Origin: UKL13-3 sp040387195
GTDB taxonomy: Bacteria > Bacteroidota > Bacteroidia > UKL13-3
DNA length: 64,000 nucleotides
Assembly: GCA_040387195.1 (NCBI GenBank)
Contig: JAZKEF010000001.1
Span: forward strand, 248,001 to 312,000
Reading direction: 5' to 3'
In this document: in pieces, positions 46,064-53,490 of the stretch
How positions within the stretch are numbered: the stretch's first letter is position 1
Layout: the number at the start of each line of letters is the position of its first letter
Program-made: the position numbers and the translations under genes
Notes under the pieces: model-generated
Databases searched by the model: none
What the model was told of the DNA's origin: nothing
The model's input: only the letters and a program-made list of their open reading frames with translations

Positions 46064-46383
46064 TTTTATGTATTTCCTTTTGCGGTTTTACATTCTACAT
46101 TTTTCTGTTTTGCGGTTTAATGGATGTTTCATAAAACCGCAAAATGTGGAACACTGAATGTAAAATGTAAAAGTCTTGAAGAGAAGTTCACCCTGAGCGA
46201 GCGTTAAGCGAGTCGAAGGGAGCCCGGTATTCTAACCCAAAGACAGAACGCTTCACTTAATTGTGAGGCTTTTTTTATGCAGTAAGGGCGAGAAGTTCAG
46301 CGGGATTATTTTGCGGTTTCTTAAAAGCTCCTTTTAACCTTACCGCCATTAGCGGGGATAAAACACAATAGCGCCTATCCTGT
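46064..46383. repeat. Spacer with duplicated tRNA 3' end and AATGTAAAAG words
   Basis: No gene. The tRNA 3' stretch GAGCCCGGTATTCTA plus CCCAAA recurs at 46220-46242 with one inserted A, about 203 nt downstream of the original, and is followed by a weak hairpin and T-run (about 46250-46276). Between them are TTTTGCGGTTTTACATTC words and their inverse (46080-46100, 46133-46180), and a REP-like CCCTGAGCG...GCGAGTCGAAGG palindrome piece (46191-46219). Confidence 0.65.
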
Positions 46384-47091
46384 TTATTTTATTTTATAAC
46401 TTATTCCCAAAGATGTATAAGAATAATAATCATTAATCCCTTCGCCCGAAATCGCATCCAGTTTACTTGATGTTGCTATGCGATACGTATGCTCAATTGA
46501 CACTTCGAAATTTTCATGAATCCTATAGGACACCGCCCCTCCTGTTATGCCCACCATATCCGTTCTCATATCACTTGGTTTTAATTGCGGATCTTCAGGG
46601 AGGTTTTGTGGTGCATACCCCATTGTGTTAATAAGCCTGTTTGTTAGCAGGGAACGGAGTACCGTACGGTAATTAATAACACCAAACCCCATAACCCAGG
46701 CAATTGTTAAATTTTCAAATCGTTTTCTGTCCTTAAAAAGATCGAATGCTATTGTTGCGTCTGCTTCATTAAACGTGTTTGTAAAATAACGTTGGTAGCC
46801 ACCCAGGACATCATACCTTATACCATTCAATGTTCCCATGGTTACGGAAATACGAGTCTCGATCCCATTTCCATTATTTATCATAACAGCAAGTGATGAT
46901 GCAATACCGAAGTCTTTTTTATTCTTTCTATTTTGAGGGAGCAACGCACGCCTTGAAATATCTCCGTAAAAAACAGTCCCTCCTGTTTGCAAATTAAACT
47001 CAATGGTTGTTTGAGGGTTTCTTCTTATAACGGACTGCCCGTCTACGTTGTGGAAGCTTACTAAAATAAGCAAAACAATGATCGCTTTCAT
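46384..47091 (-). CDS. Hypothetical outer-membrane beta-barrel protein
   Basis: 235 residues, signal peptide (IVLLILVSFHNVDGQ), alternating strand pattern (GGTVFYGDISRRALLP, FGIASSLAVMINN, IETRISVTMG), ending SLGISYKIK. It resembles small OMP_b-brl proteins of Bacteroidota. A -7 box TAGCTTTG sits 20 nt upstream of the start (47118-47111). It is the only gene in a 1.6-kb repeat-rich stretch after tRNA-His. Confidence 0.65.
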   Translation of the reverse strand: MKAIIVLLILVSFHNVDGQSVIRRNPQTTIEFNLQTGGTVFYGDISRRALLPQNRKNKKDFGIASSLAVMINNGNGIETRISVTMGTLNGIRYDVLGGYQRYFTNTFNEADATIAFDLFKDRKRFENLTIAWVMGFGVINYRTVLRSLLTNRLINTMGYAPQNLPEDPQLKPSDMRTDMVGITGGAVSYRIHENFEVSIEHTYRIATSSKLDAISGEGINDYYSYTSLGISYKIK

Positions 47092-47664
47092 GATTATATC
47101 TTTATCGTAACAAAGCTACTCCGGTCACTAAACCGATGACACCAAAGCTGTCAGTAAAAAAAGTGAGCCTCGTCATGTAATTGTGAAAACGCTGGGGGCT
47201 TCAGTGTCGGGATGCCCGGATACCGAATGAACGTCTTTCCTTCTGCAGTCTCTTTGAGGTTCCTTTTAACTGCAGAACCGAAAAAAGTACCGCTAAAAGC
47301 GGGAGTAAAATGTAAAAGTGGCGAAGAGCGAGCGCTAAGCGGTCCGCCAGCTATCGGACGAAACCACAAAATGTAAACACTGAGTAAAACGTAAAAGCAT
47401 TGGAGAGCTTCCCTTACCGGTGAGGCTTCTTTTTTGCACTTGGATTTATTTCTACCGCTCTGAGCAAAAAACGCCTCATTACTTCGCTCCTCATTTCCCG
47501 AAGTAGTTCACCGATCCACCATCGCAGAATCCCCGTTATGCCGCTATAGTAAAGGACATACCATCGTATCCTTTAATGTTTATTGTAAAGTCGGAACACC
47601 TTTTGTACAATATTATAAGCGCATATTGAAACCCACGAATTATCAATTTAATGTACTTTCAATT
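47092..47664. other. Gene-free spacer with repeats
   Basis: About 570 nt. AAAATGTAAAAG words at 47308-47320, 47366-47395 echo those at 46165-46180; a GAGCGAGCGCTAAGCG piece at 47324-47340 is REP-like. The ORF at 47151-47369 on the minus strand is repeat DNA and is rejected. Confidence 0.55.
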
Positions 47665-47994
47665 ATGAAAAACTGGATTTTTTTATTGCTTCTTGCACTA
47701 TTTACCTTTAGTGTATCAGGCACGGTGGCAAACACCCCCGTTAATCAAACAAAACACACTGCAACTTATTCGGCTAAGCTTACAAAATCAGAGCGGAATA
47801 TTCTTGTAGCCAGGGTATACGAGATCAGGGATATGAATCTCTCCTCACTGAATAATGAGGAGAAAGTCCGTCTCAGCAATGAACTGAAAGACATCAAGGC
47901 TAAACTTGCTGAGCCGGGTTTTACAGGCTTGTATATTTCGTCAGGGGTAATCATCATTATCCTGATTGTACTCCTGCTGCTCGCTATTGATTAA
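47665..47994 (+). CDS. Small secreted or membrane protein with C-terminal helix
   Basis: 109 residues from ATG 47665 (the frame starts upstream at 47626). Signal peptide (WIFLLLLALFTFSVSG), a charged helix KLTKSERNILVARVYEIRD and LNNEEKVRLSNELKDIKA, then a single C-terminal membrane helix (YISSGVIIIILIVLLLLAID). This layout (a helix with an RxxLxxEhk-style pattern before Gly-x-Tyr-Ile-Ser) is a recurrent small Bacteroidota protein of unknown role. A TACTTTCA -7-like box is upstream. Confidence 0.72.
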   Translation: MKNWIFLLLLALFTFSVSGTVANTPVNQTKHTATYSAKLTKSERNILVARVYEIRDMNLSSLNNEEKVRLSNELKDIKAKLAEPGFTGLYISSGVIIIILIVLLLLAID

Positions 47995-48090
47995 ACCCAG
48001 CGACCAAACTGCCAAAGTATTAACCCATATTTCTTAAGTAAAGAAGTAAGGGTTAATATTAGTTTACACGACTTTGATCCGAAATGATTG

Positions 48091-48651
48091 CTACACCAAC
48101 TCCACCGAGGTAAGCCTTTTTTGCTTAAGCTGCTTGAAATGGGAGGTGGTAAGGCCGGTTACTTTTTTGAACTGATTGGCCAGGTGGGCTACGCTACTGT
48201 AATGCATCTTAAATGCAATTTCGGTGAGACTTAACTCATTGTACATCAATAATTCTTTTACCCGCTCAATCTTATGGGCAATCAGATAATGTTCGATGGT
48301 GGTGCCTACTACTTCCGAAAAAAGATTGGCTAAGTAGGTATAGTCGTAATTCAGTTTTTTTGTTAAGTAATCGGAAAAATTCGTCTTGATCTCTCCTTCC
48401 GTATGATTGACCATTTCAGTGACCACGTTCTTGATTCTTTCAATCAGCATGCTCTTTTTATCATCCATCAGTTCAAGTCCCGACTTAAGCAATGCGAATT
48501 TGAGTTGCACCTGTTGTGCTTCCGACATTGTTTCCAGGATTTCAACTTCACCCAGCTCCACAATGACATATGTTAGTCTCAGGTTTTTCAGCTCTTCCTT
48601 CACTACCATCTTGCAGCGGATACAAACCATATTCTTAATGTAAAGCTTCAT
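48091..48651 (-). CDS. AraC-family regulator with an N-terminal CxxC domain
   Basis: 186 residues from ATG 48651 (frame opens at 48705). Residues about 1-70 (MKLYIKNMVCIRCKMVVKEEL...) look like a heavy-metal-associated (CopZ-like) CxxC domain, MVCIRCKMVV; residues about 85-186 are the two-HTH AraC DNA-binding domain (LTEIAFKMHYSSVAHLANQFKKVTGLT). The combination suggests metal- or redox-sensed regulation; that is inferred. Divergent from the 48876 gene, with 224 nt between starts. Confidence 0.8.
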   Translation of the reverse strand: MKLYIKNMVCIRCKMVVKEELKNLRLTYVIVELGEVEILETMSEAQQVQLKFALLKSGLELMDDKKSMLIERIKNVVTEMVNHTEGEIKTNFSDYLTKKLNYDYTYLANLFSEVVGTTIEHYLIAHKIERVKELLMYNELSLTEIAFKMHYSSVAHLANQFKKVTGLTTSHFKQLKQKRLTSVELV

Positions 48652-48875
48652 AAAACAATGAAAAGAGCTTGGATAGTTACTCCCTTTAAATGTAAATATA
48701 ACCAATTAACCGGGTAAAGCTCTTTTGCAGGGTTTTCCTTCATTACTTTTGCAATAGCATTCAGAATCGGATCGAAAAACGGTTTGATAACTTGATTCAC
48801 AGATTATATTGACTATGCCTGTTTCCTTTTTCAATTTCCTATTCCATTCGCATTTTATTTCCTAATTTGCACCTG

Positions 48876-49400
48876 ATGAAAACAAGATCACTTTTGAGGT
48901 TAACCTGTTTCTTTCTGATGCTGTTACCTTTCCTTGTGAAAGCACAGCATCCGCTGTCTCCCACAGATGCGTTTATCATTACCGGCAAGGTAAAAACTGA
49001 AAAGACCATTACCCTTCAACATCTTAAACAATACAAGGTTGCAGAGTTGCGCAATATCAATACAAGTTGTTCACCTAAAAAGGAAGAACGAATCAAAAAG
49101 GTAAAAGCTGTTTTGCTCAAACACATTTTGGATAGTGTGATTTTCCAATATGAAAAACCCCGCATGTTGAATCAGTTCTATTTTATGTTTGTAGCTTCCG
49201 ATGGCTACAAACTGCTGTATTCCTATAATGAAATCTTCAATACCGAAACCGGTAACAACCTGTACATCGTTATCCAAATGGACGGCAAACCCATTGAAGA
49301 AATGGAAAACCGAATTCTACTACTCACCACAAAGGACATCCGCAGCGGAAGCAGGAACATGAAAGGCCTGACCGAAATTGTGGTGGGGAAAGTTGATTAA
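48876..49400 (+). CDS. Secreted molybdopterin-fold (sulfite-oxidase-like) protein
   Basis: 174 residues from ATG 48876. Signal peptide (TCFFLMLLPFLVKAQ). ITGKVKTEKTITLQHLKQYK, the cysteine in NINTSCSPKKEERIKKVKAVLLKHILD and the final RSGSRNMKGLTEIVV match the small Bacteroidota proteins with an oxidoreductase-molybdopterin-type domain, in which the cysteine aligns with the Mo ligand of sulfite oxidase. Mo binding is not shown. Next to the AraC gene. Confidence 0.6.
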   Translation: MKTRSLLRLTCFFLMLLPFLVKAQHPLSPTDAFIITGKVKTEKTITLQHLKQYKVAELRNINTSCSPKKEERIKKVKAVLLKHILDSVIFQYEKPRMLNQFYFMFVASDGYKLLYSYNEIFNTETGNNLYIVIQMDGKPIEEMENRILLLTTKDIRSGSRNMKGLTEIVVGKVD

Positions 49401-49411
49401 GAAACAGGTGT

Positions 49412-50935
49412 TCAATTAACCAAAATCAGTTTTTTAGTAACCATTTGTTGTCCCGATGTTATACTCAGGAAATAATACCCCCGGGCCAAACCACCCACAT
49501 CCAGTTGCAGATTATTACTTCCGGCATCCAATTGCTGATGCATCATTGGTTTCACTTCCCTTCCATACATATCAGTAAGTTCAAAATTCACCCTAGCTGA
49601 TCGGGTTAAGGAAAGAGTGATTGTAACACTATTTGTTGTTGGGTTGGGATACACAGTTGTTCCGGCCAGCACATGGTTGCTTTCTATAACTCCTGTTGTT
49701 TCATCGGGAGTAAGCACCAGTATAAATTTATTCCCCTCATCTGAACTGATATATACCTTACCATTTTTATCGGTTGCCAATCCCACAGGTCTTCCCCAAA
49801 ATATCCGATTAACGGTATCGGTAATAAACCCTGAGCAAAAATCCGCCACATAATCTACCGTTGTATCTTGTTCAGACGATAAGTGTCCGTAAATAACCTC
49901 GTACCCGCGAAAATCATTTGGATTGGTTGTATTCCAGGATCCTCTTAATGCCGTTAAAAAACCATATTTCCGTGCCGCACCGAATTGCGGGTTCAAAAAT
50001 TCGAGTGCCATTGGAGCGGTATGCGCCCGTATGAGTGCTGCCGGGTGTACCATCGTTGCTACCTTAGCAGAATCCACTGCTGTTATAGGAAGAAGAGCCT
50101 GATAATTTGGATGAGCATTAAAGTTAAACCACACTCCTCCGCCATACACAAAAGGGTGTCCGTAAAAACCATTATCCCTTACTATGTCTATCCACTCCGG
50201 AGGAATCTCATTGCCCTGCTGATCGCTTCCGTTATTGTTTGCCCAAAGGCGGTTGGTTGCCGGGTGCACGGCCATACCCACAGCATTGCGCACACCGGTG
50301 GCAAATACCCTGCGACCCGTTCCATCCTCATTGTATTCTTCGATAACAGCACGTGCCGTTTCACGGCATACATTGCAGGAAGAACCAACCGAAACGTATA
50401 CTTTTTGATTGATCGAATCGAACACAATTGTACGTGTGCTATGTCCTCCGGTTTGGTTGTTGCCTATATTGCTGATAAAAACTGTCTTCGTTTCATATAC
50501 GCCATCCGAATTTGCATCCGTACATTTCCAGATCCTGGTAGGTTCTGTTACATACATTGCCCCCTTGTAAAATTTCACATCATGATTGCCTGAAAAACCG
50601 GTAGCAGCCTCGGTCATGGTATCAGCTATCCCATCATTGTCGGCATCCGGCATTGCAAATACTTTACCTGCACTCATATCCGAAACATGTAACACACCGT
50701 TGGGACTAAACGCCATAAACCTCGGCTTACTTAATCCACCGGCCCGAAAAACCGAAACGGTATAGTTGGTTGGCACCCTAAGCGTTTTCCCGGCCGGAAA
50801 ACTGGTACTATATTTTGCAGGAACACCGACTGCAACGGAATGGGTACCGATATCAGTTACGGGTGTGAGCTGGGCCGATTGAGGGTAAACAAATCCTGTT
50901 GACAGGATGAAGAGTATGGAAAGGTATTTTTTCAT
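49412..50935 (-). CDS. Beta-propeller (sugar-dehydrogenase-like) protein with T9SS tail
   Basis: 507 residues from ATG 50935 (the frame opens at 50971). Signal peptide. The propeller repeats (PRFMAFSPNGVLHVSDMS, FYKGAMYVTEPTRIWKC, VGMAVHPATNRLWANNN) resemble glucose/sorbosone dehydrogenases. The C-terminal T9SS type A domain (VYPNPTTNSVTITLSL ... GYYFLSITSG) exports it. Enzymatic activity unproven. Its end is 11 nt from the convergent 48876 gene. Confidence 0.85.
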   Translation of the reverse strand: MKKYLSILFILSTGFVYPQSAQLTPVTDIGTHSVAVGVPAKYSTSFPAGKTLRVPTNYTVSVFRAGGLSKPRFMAFSPNGVLHVSDMSAGKVFAMPDADNDGIADTMTEAATGFSGNHDVKFYKGAMYVTEPTRIWKCTDANSDGVYETKTVFISNIGNNQTGGHSTRTIVFDSINQKVYVSVGSSCNVCRETARAVIEEYNEDGTGRRVFATGVRNAVGMAVHPATNRLWANNNGSDQQGNEIPPEWIDIVRDNGFYGHPFVYGGGVWFNFNAHPNYQALLPITAVDSAKVATMVHPAALIRAHTAPMALEFLNPQFGAARKYGFLTALRGSWNTTNPNDFRGYEVIYGHLSSEQDTTVDYVADFCSGFITDTVNRIFWGRPVGLATDKNGKVYISSDEGNKFILVLTPDETTGVIESNHVLAGTTVYPNPTTNSVTITLSLTRSARVNFELTDMYGREVKPMMHQQLDAGSNNLQLDVGGLARGYYFLSITSGQQMVTKKLILVN

Positions 50936-51301
50936 ATGTGATAGGTTATTTGTGACAGCTACCAGCAGCAAATTTCTTGCCTGCTCCTGTTCTTATATAT
51001 CTCCTTTTTTAACATGCCGCTGCACATACAAGTATACGCATAAACAGGATTGCGGTTTCCTCACCTGATACAATCGGCAATAAACTGACTCTCTCCTCAC
51101 ATTGTTTCTTGAATTACCCAATTTATTCCTCAACCCTTTAAATCACTTGTCTTCAATATCATGCACTACACAAACTTCCGATGTTATGACCCTTACAATT
51201 TCTTAACCCTATATATTAAATTAAAACCCTTTACTTCTTCATTTAAATATTTAACTTACATTAAGAAAGTGCCAAATTATCCTAATCTTTGTATTCGTTT
51301 C
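50936..51301. other. AT-rich spacer
   Basis: About 365 nt, no credible gene; the N-terminal extension of the TPR ORF (51161-51301) lacks the quality of the rest. It includes AACTTACATT and CTAATCTTTG stretches that might hold the promoter for the TPR gene. Confidence 0.5.
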
Positions 51302-52831
51302 ATGAAAATATATTTTTATCTCTTATTACTACCGCTGGGACTGAAAGCTCAGGTTAATCAACACCAGTTAATTGACTCACTAACCAACCGGCTTGCAGGG
51401 AGTGCAGAGGATACGGTGAAGGTGAGATTGCTTGATTTGCTTTCCTATACCTACTCCACTATTGACCCCGATAAAGGAATCGCTTACGGAATCCAAACGC
51501 AGGAACTTTCTGAACGTTTGGGGTGGAACCATGGGCTAGCTTCGGCATATGCCGACTTGGGAATAAACTATGCTGCAAAATCCGATCACTCCAAAGCAAT
51601 TTATTATGATTTGAAAGCGTTGGCACTTTTTAAATCCCTGAATAGTAAAAACAGCATGGCCGGCACGATGGCCAATCTGAGTATGGTTTACCTTGCCAAA
51701 AGCGATTACCCCAAAGCATTTGACTATGCGTTTAAGGCTTTAAAAATAAAGGATGAACTTGGGGATGATAATACCGTTGCTATTATCCAGGAAAATATCG
51801 GGAACATTTACCTTGAGCAAAAGAACTATGCCAAAACATTGGAATATTATGCGAAGGCACAAAAAACACATGAGAAGCTGGGAAATAAAAATGCTATTGC
51901 GCGGGTACTGGGTAACCAGGGGATTGTTGCGGATGCAAAAGGAAACCATGAGCAGGCATTGATCTACCATTTGCAGGCGCTCGAAACCAATAAAAAATAC
52001 GGCAATAAACATTCGATTCAGATTAACCTCGAAAACATTGGCATTGTATATAGTCATTTGTATAATTACGCACGGGCTTTGGAATACCAGCTCTCTGCAT
52101 TGAAGATTAGCGAAGAAGAAGGCAATAAGAGCAGCATAGCTATAAACATTGGAAATATTGGCGAAACGTACCTCTTTTCGGTGAAGGATTCCAGACAGGA
52201 TCAATCGACAATACCGGGAGGAAGAACAGCCAACCTGAATCACGCCATACAATATCTGGCCAAAGCGGTTAGGCTTTGTGAAGAGATCCATTACATTGCT
52301 CCGATGATTGAATTTGAAGCATTCCTTTCGGAAGCATATCAATTATCAGGTAACTATCAAAAGTCCCTGGAAGCCTTTAAACATTTTACCGCACATAAGG
52401 ATACCGTATTCTCGGAACAGACTCAGATCAAATTATCAGATATTGAAACACAAAGGGAGTTGGATGTAAGAGACAAGGACATTATCATCAAAAACAAACA
52501 GATTGAAATTGCACAGCTGGAAGCTGCTAATAAACGTATTGAACGAACCGCTTTTATCATCATTTTTATTTTATTGATCATCATAATAGGTATTGCCATT
52601 CGAAAATTGCTAAAACGTATCAAAACCCAGCGATCTGCGCTGGAAGATATTGCAGGTATGCATGCTCATGAAATCAGGGGGCCGGTGGCACGAATCACAG
52701 GACTCACTCAACTGTTTAACCATGATAACCTTAATGATCCTGTAAACAAGGAATTGATTAATGCCATTCACATGGTAAGTCTGCAACTGGATGAAATTGT
52801 TAAAAAGATTATCCGAAAAACAGAAACTTAA
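51302..52831 (+). CDS. TPR protein with phospho-acceptor (DHp-like) domain, no ATPase domain
   Basis: 509 residues from ATG 51302 (the 47 upstream codons are rejected for lack of a signal). Signal peptide (FYLLLLPLGLKAQ), about six TPR units (periodic A-x-x-Y-x-x-AL, residues about 70-330), a coiled region, one membrane helix (TAFIIIFILLIIIIGIAI), and then a histidine phospho-acceptor H-box (MHAHEIRGPVARITGLTQLF). It ends after about 40 more residues, so a HATPase domain is absent. The receiver gene starts 44 nt downstream. A split or phosphorelay component is inferred. Confidence 0.85.
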   Translation: MKIYFYLLLLPLGLKAQVNQHQLIDSLTNRLAGSAEDTVKVRLLDLLSYTYSTIDPDKGIAYGIQTQELSERLGWNHGLASAYADLGINYAAKSDHSKAIYYDLKALALFKSLNSKNSMAGTMANLSMVYLAKSDYPKAFDYAFKALKIKDELGDDNTVAIIQENIGNIYLEQKNYAKTLEYYAKAQKTHEKLGNKNAIARVLGNQGIVADAKGNHEQALIYHLQALETNKKYGNKHSIQINLENIGIVYSHLYNYARALEYQLSALKISEEEGNKSSIAINIGNIGETYLFSVKDSRQDQSTIPGGRTANLNHAIQYLAKAVRLCEEIHYIAPMIEFEAFLSEAYQLSGNYQKSLEAFKHFTAHKDTVFSEQTQIKLSDIETQRELDVRDKDIIIKNKQIEIAQLEAANKRIERTAFIIIFILLIIIIGIAIRKLLKRIKTQRSALEDIAGMHAHEIRGPVARITGLTQLFNHDNLNDPVNKELINAIHMVSLQLDEIVKKIIRKTET

Positions 52832-52874
52832 ACAATGCCGGTCCCTCCGTCCAACAATATTAACCTTATTAAAA

Positions 52875-53294
52875 ATGATGCATAAAAAAGTAATGGTCCT
52901 TGATGATATGTACCTGGATAGGTTTATTGCCCAACAAGTAATTGCCCAGTGTGGGTTTGCTGAAGATATTATTCTCCTGGAATCTGTAGCCGAGGCATTG
53001 ATATATCTCCGGTCACAAGAAAACACCCCTTCTGAACTACCGGAAATTATTTTTGTGGATATTCAGATGCCCGTAATGGATGGGTTTGATTTTCTGGAGC
53101 AATTCAATGCCCTGTCGGAAAAAATAACAAAAAACTGTGCTATCGTTATGCTCACATCTTCGATAGATCCAAGAGATGAGAAAAGGGCAACGCAGCAAAA
53201 GAATGTCAGTCATTTTATGGCAAAATCATTGGATAAAGAAAAACTGCAGGAACTGACATTACTTTTGGAAAAGAAGGGCTTGCCCAAAAAGTAG
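52875..53294 (+). CDS. Response regulator receiver (REC-only)
   Basis: 139 residues from ATG 52875; the frame opens upstream inside the TPR gene. A single receiver: acidic pair VLDDMYLDRF, phospho-acceptor VDIQMPVMDGF, switch residue MLTSS and lysine FMAKSLD. No output domain. It follows the TPR-DHp gene and is a natural partner. Confidence 0.92.
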   Translation: MMHKKVMVLDDMYLDRFIAQQVIAQCGFAEDIILLESVAEALIYLRSQENTPSELPEIIFVDIQMPVMDGFDFLEQFNALSEKITKNCAIVMLTSSIDPRDEKRATQQKNVSHFMAKSLDKEKLQELTLLLEKKGLPKK

Positions 53295-53423
53295 GTTGTG
53301 TAACCTACTCCTGAACCTGCGTCATTTTGCGGTTGCATATGCTCTTGCCCAAAGGCCAAAAGATTAAAGTTGATTGGATATCCAATTATTAATTATCTTA
53401 CAAACAATTAGCCTATGGGTATG

Positions 53424-53451
53424 CCGGTGAAATGGAAGTCAATTTCACCGG
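53424..53451. terminator. Hairpin upstream of the giant gene
   Basis: CCGGTGAAAT (53424-53433) and ATTTCACCGG (53442-53451) form a perfect 10-bp stem around 8 nt. It may end the receiver-gene transcript; only short T-runs follow, so a regulatory hairpin for the giant gene is equally possible. Confidence 0.55.
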
Positions 53452-53490
53452 TCTACTCTACTATTTATCATCAATCTTAACTTAGCCTGC

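Noticed and set aside
47151..47369. 72-aa minus-strand ORF
   Set aside because: Lies in repeat-rich spacer; no signature.
49985..50593. 202-aa plus-strand ORF opposite the beta-propeller gene
   Set aside because: Antisense shadow; Cys/Arg-rich with no signature; the minus frame has signal and T9SS tail.
51161..51301. 47-codon N-terminal extension of the TPR protein
   Set aside because: The signal peptide begins at ATG 51302; the extension would bury it.
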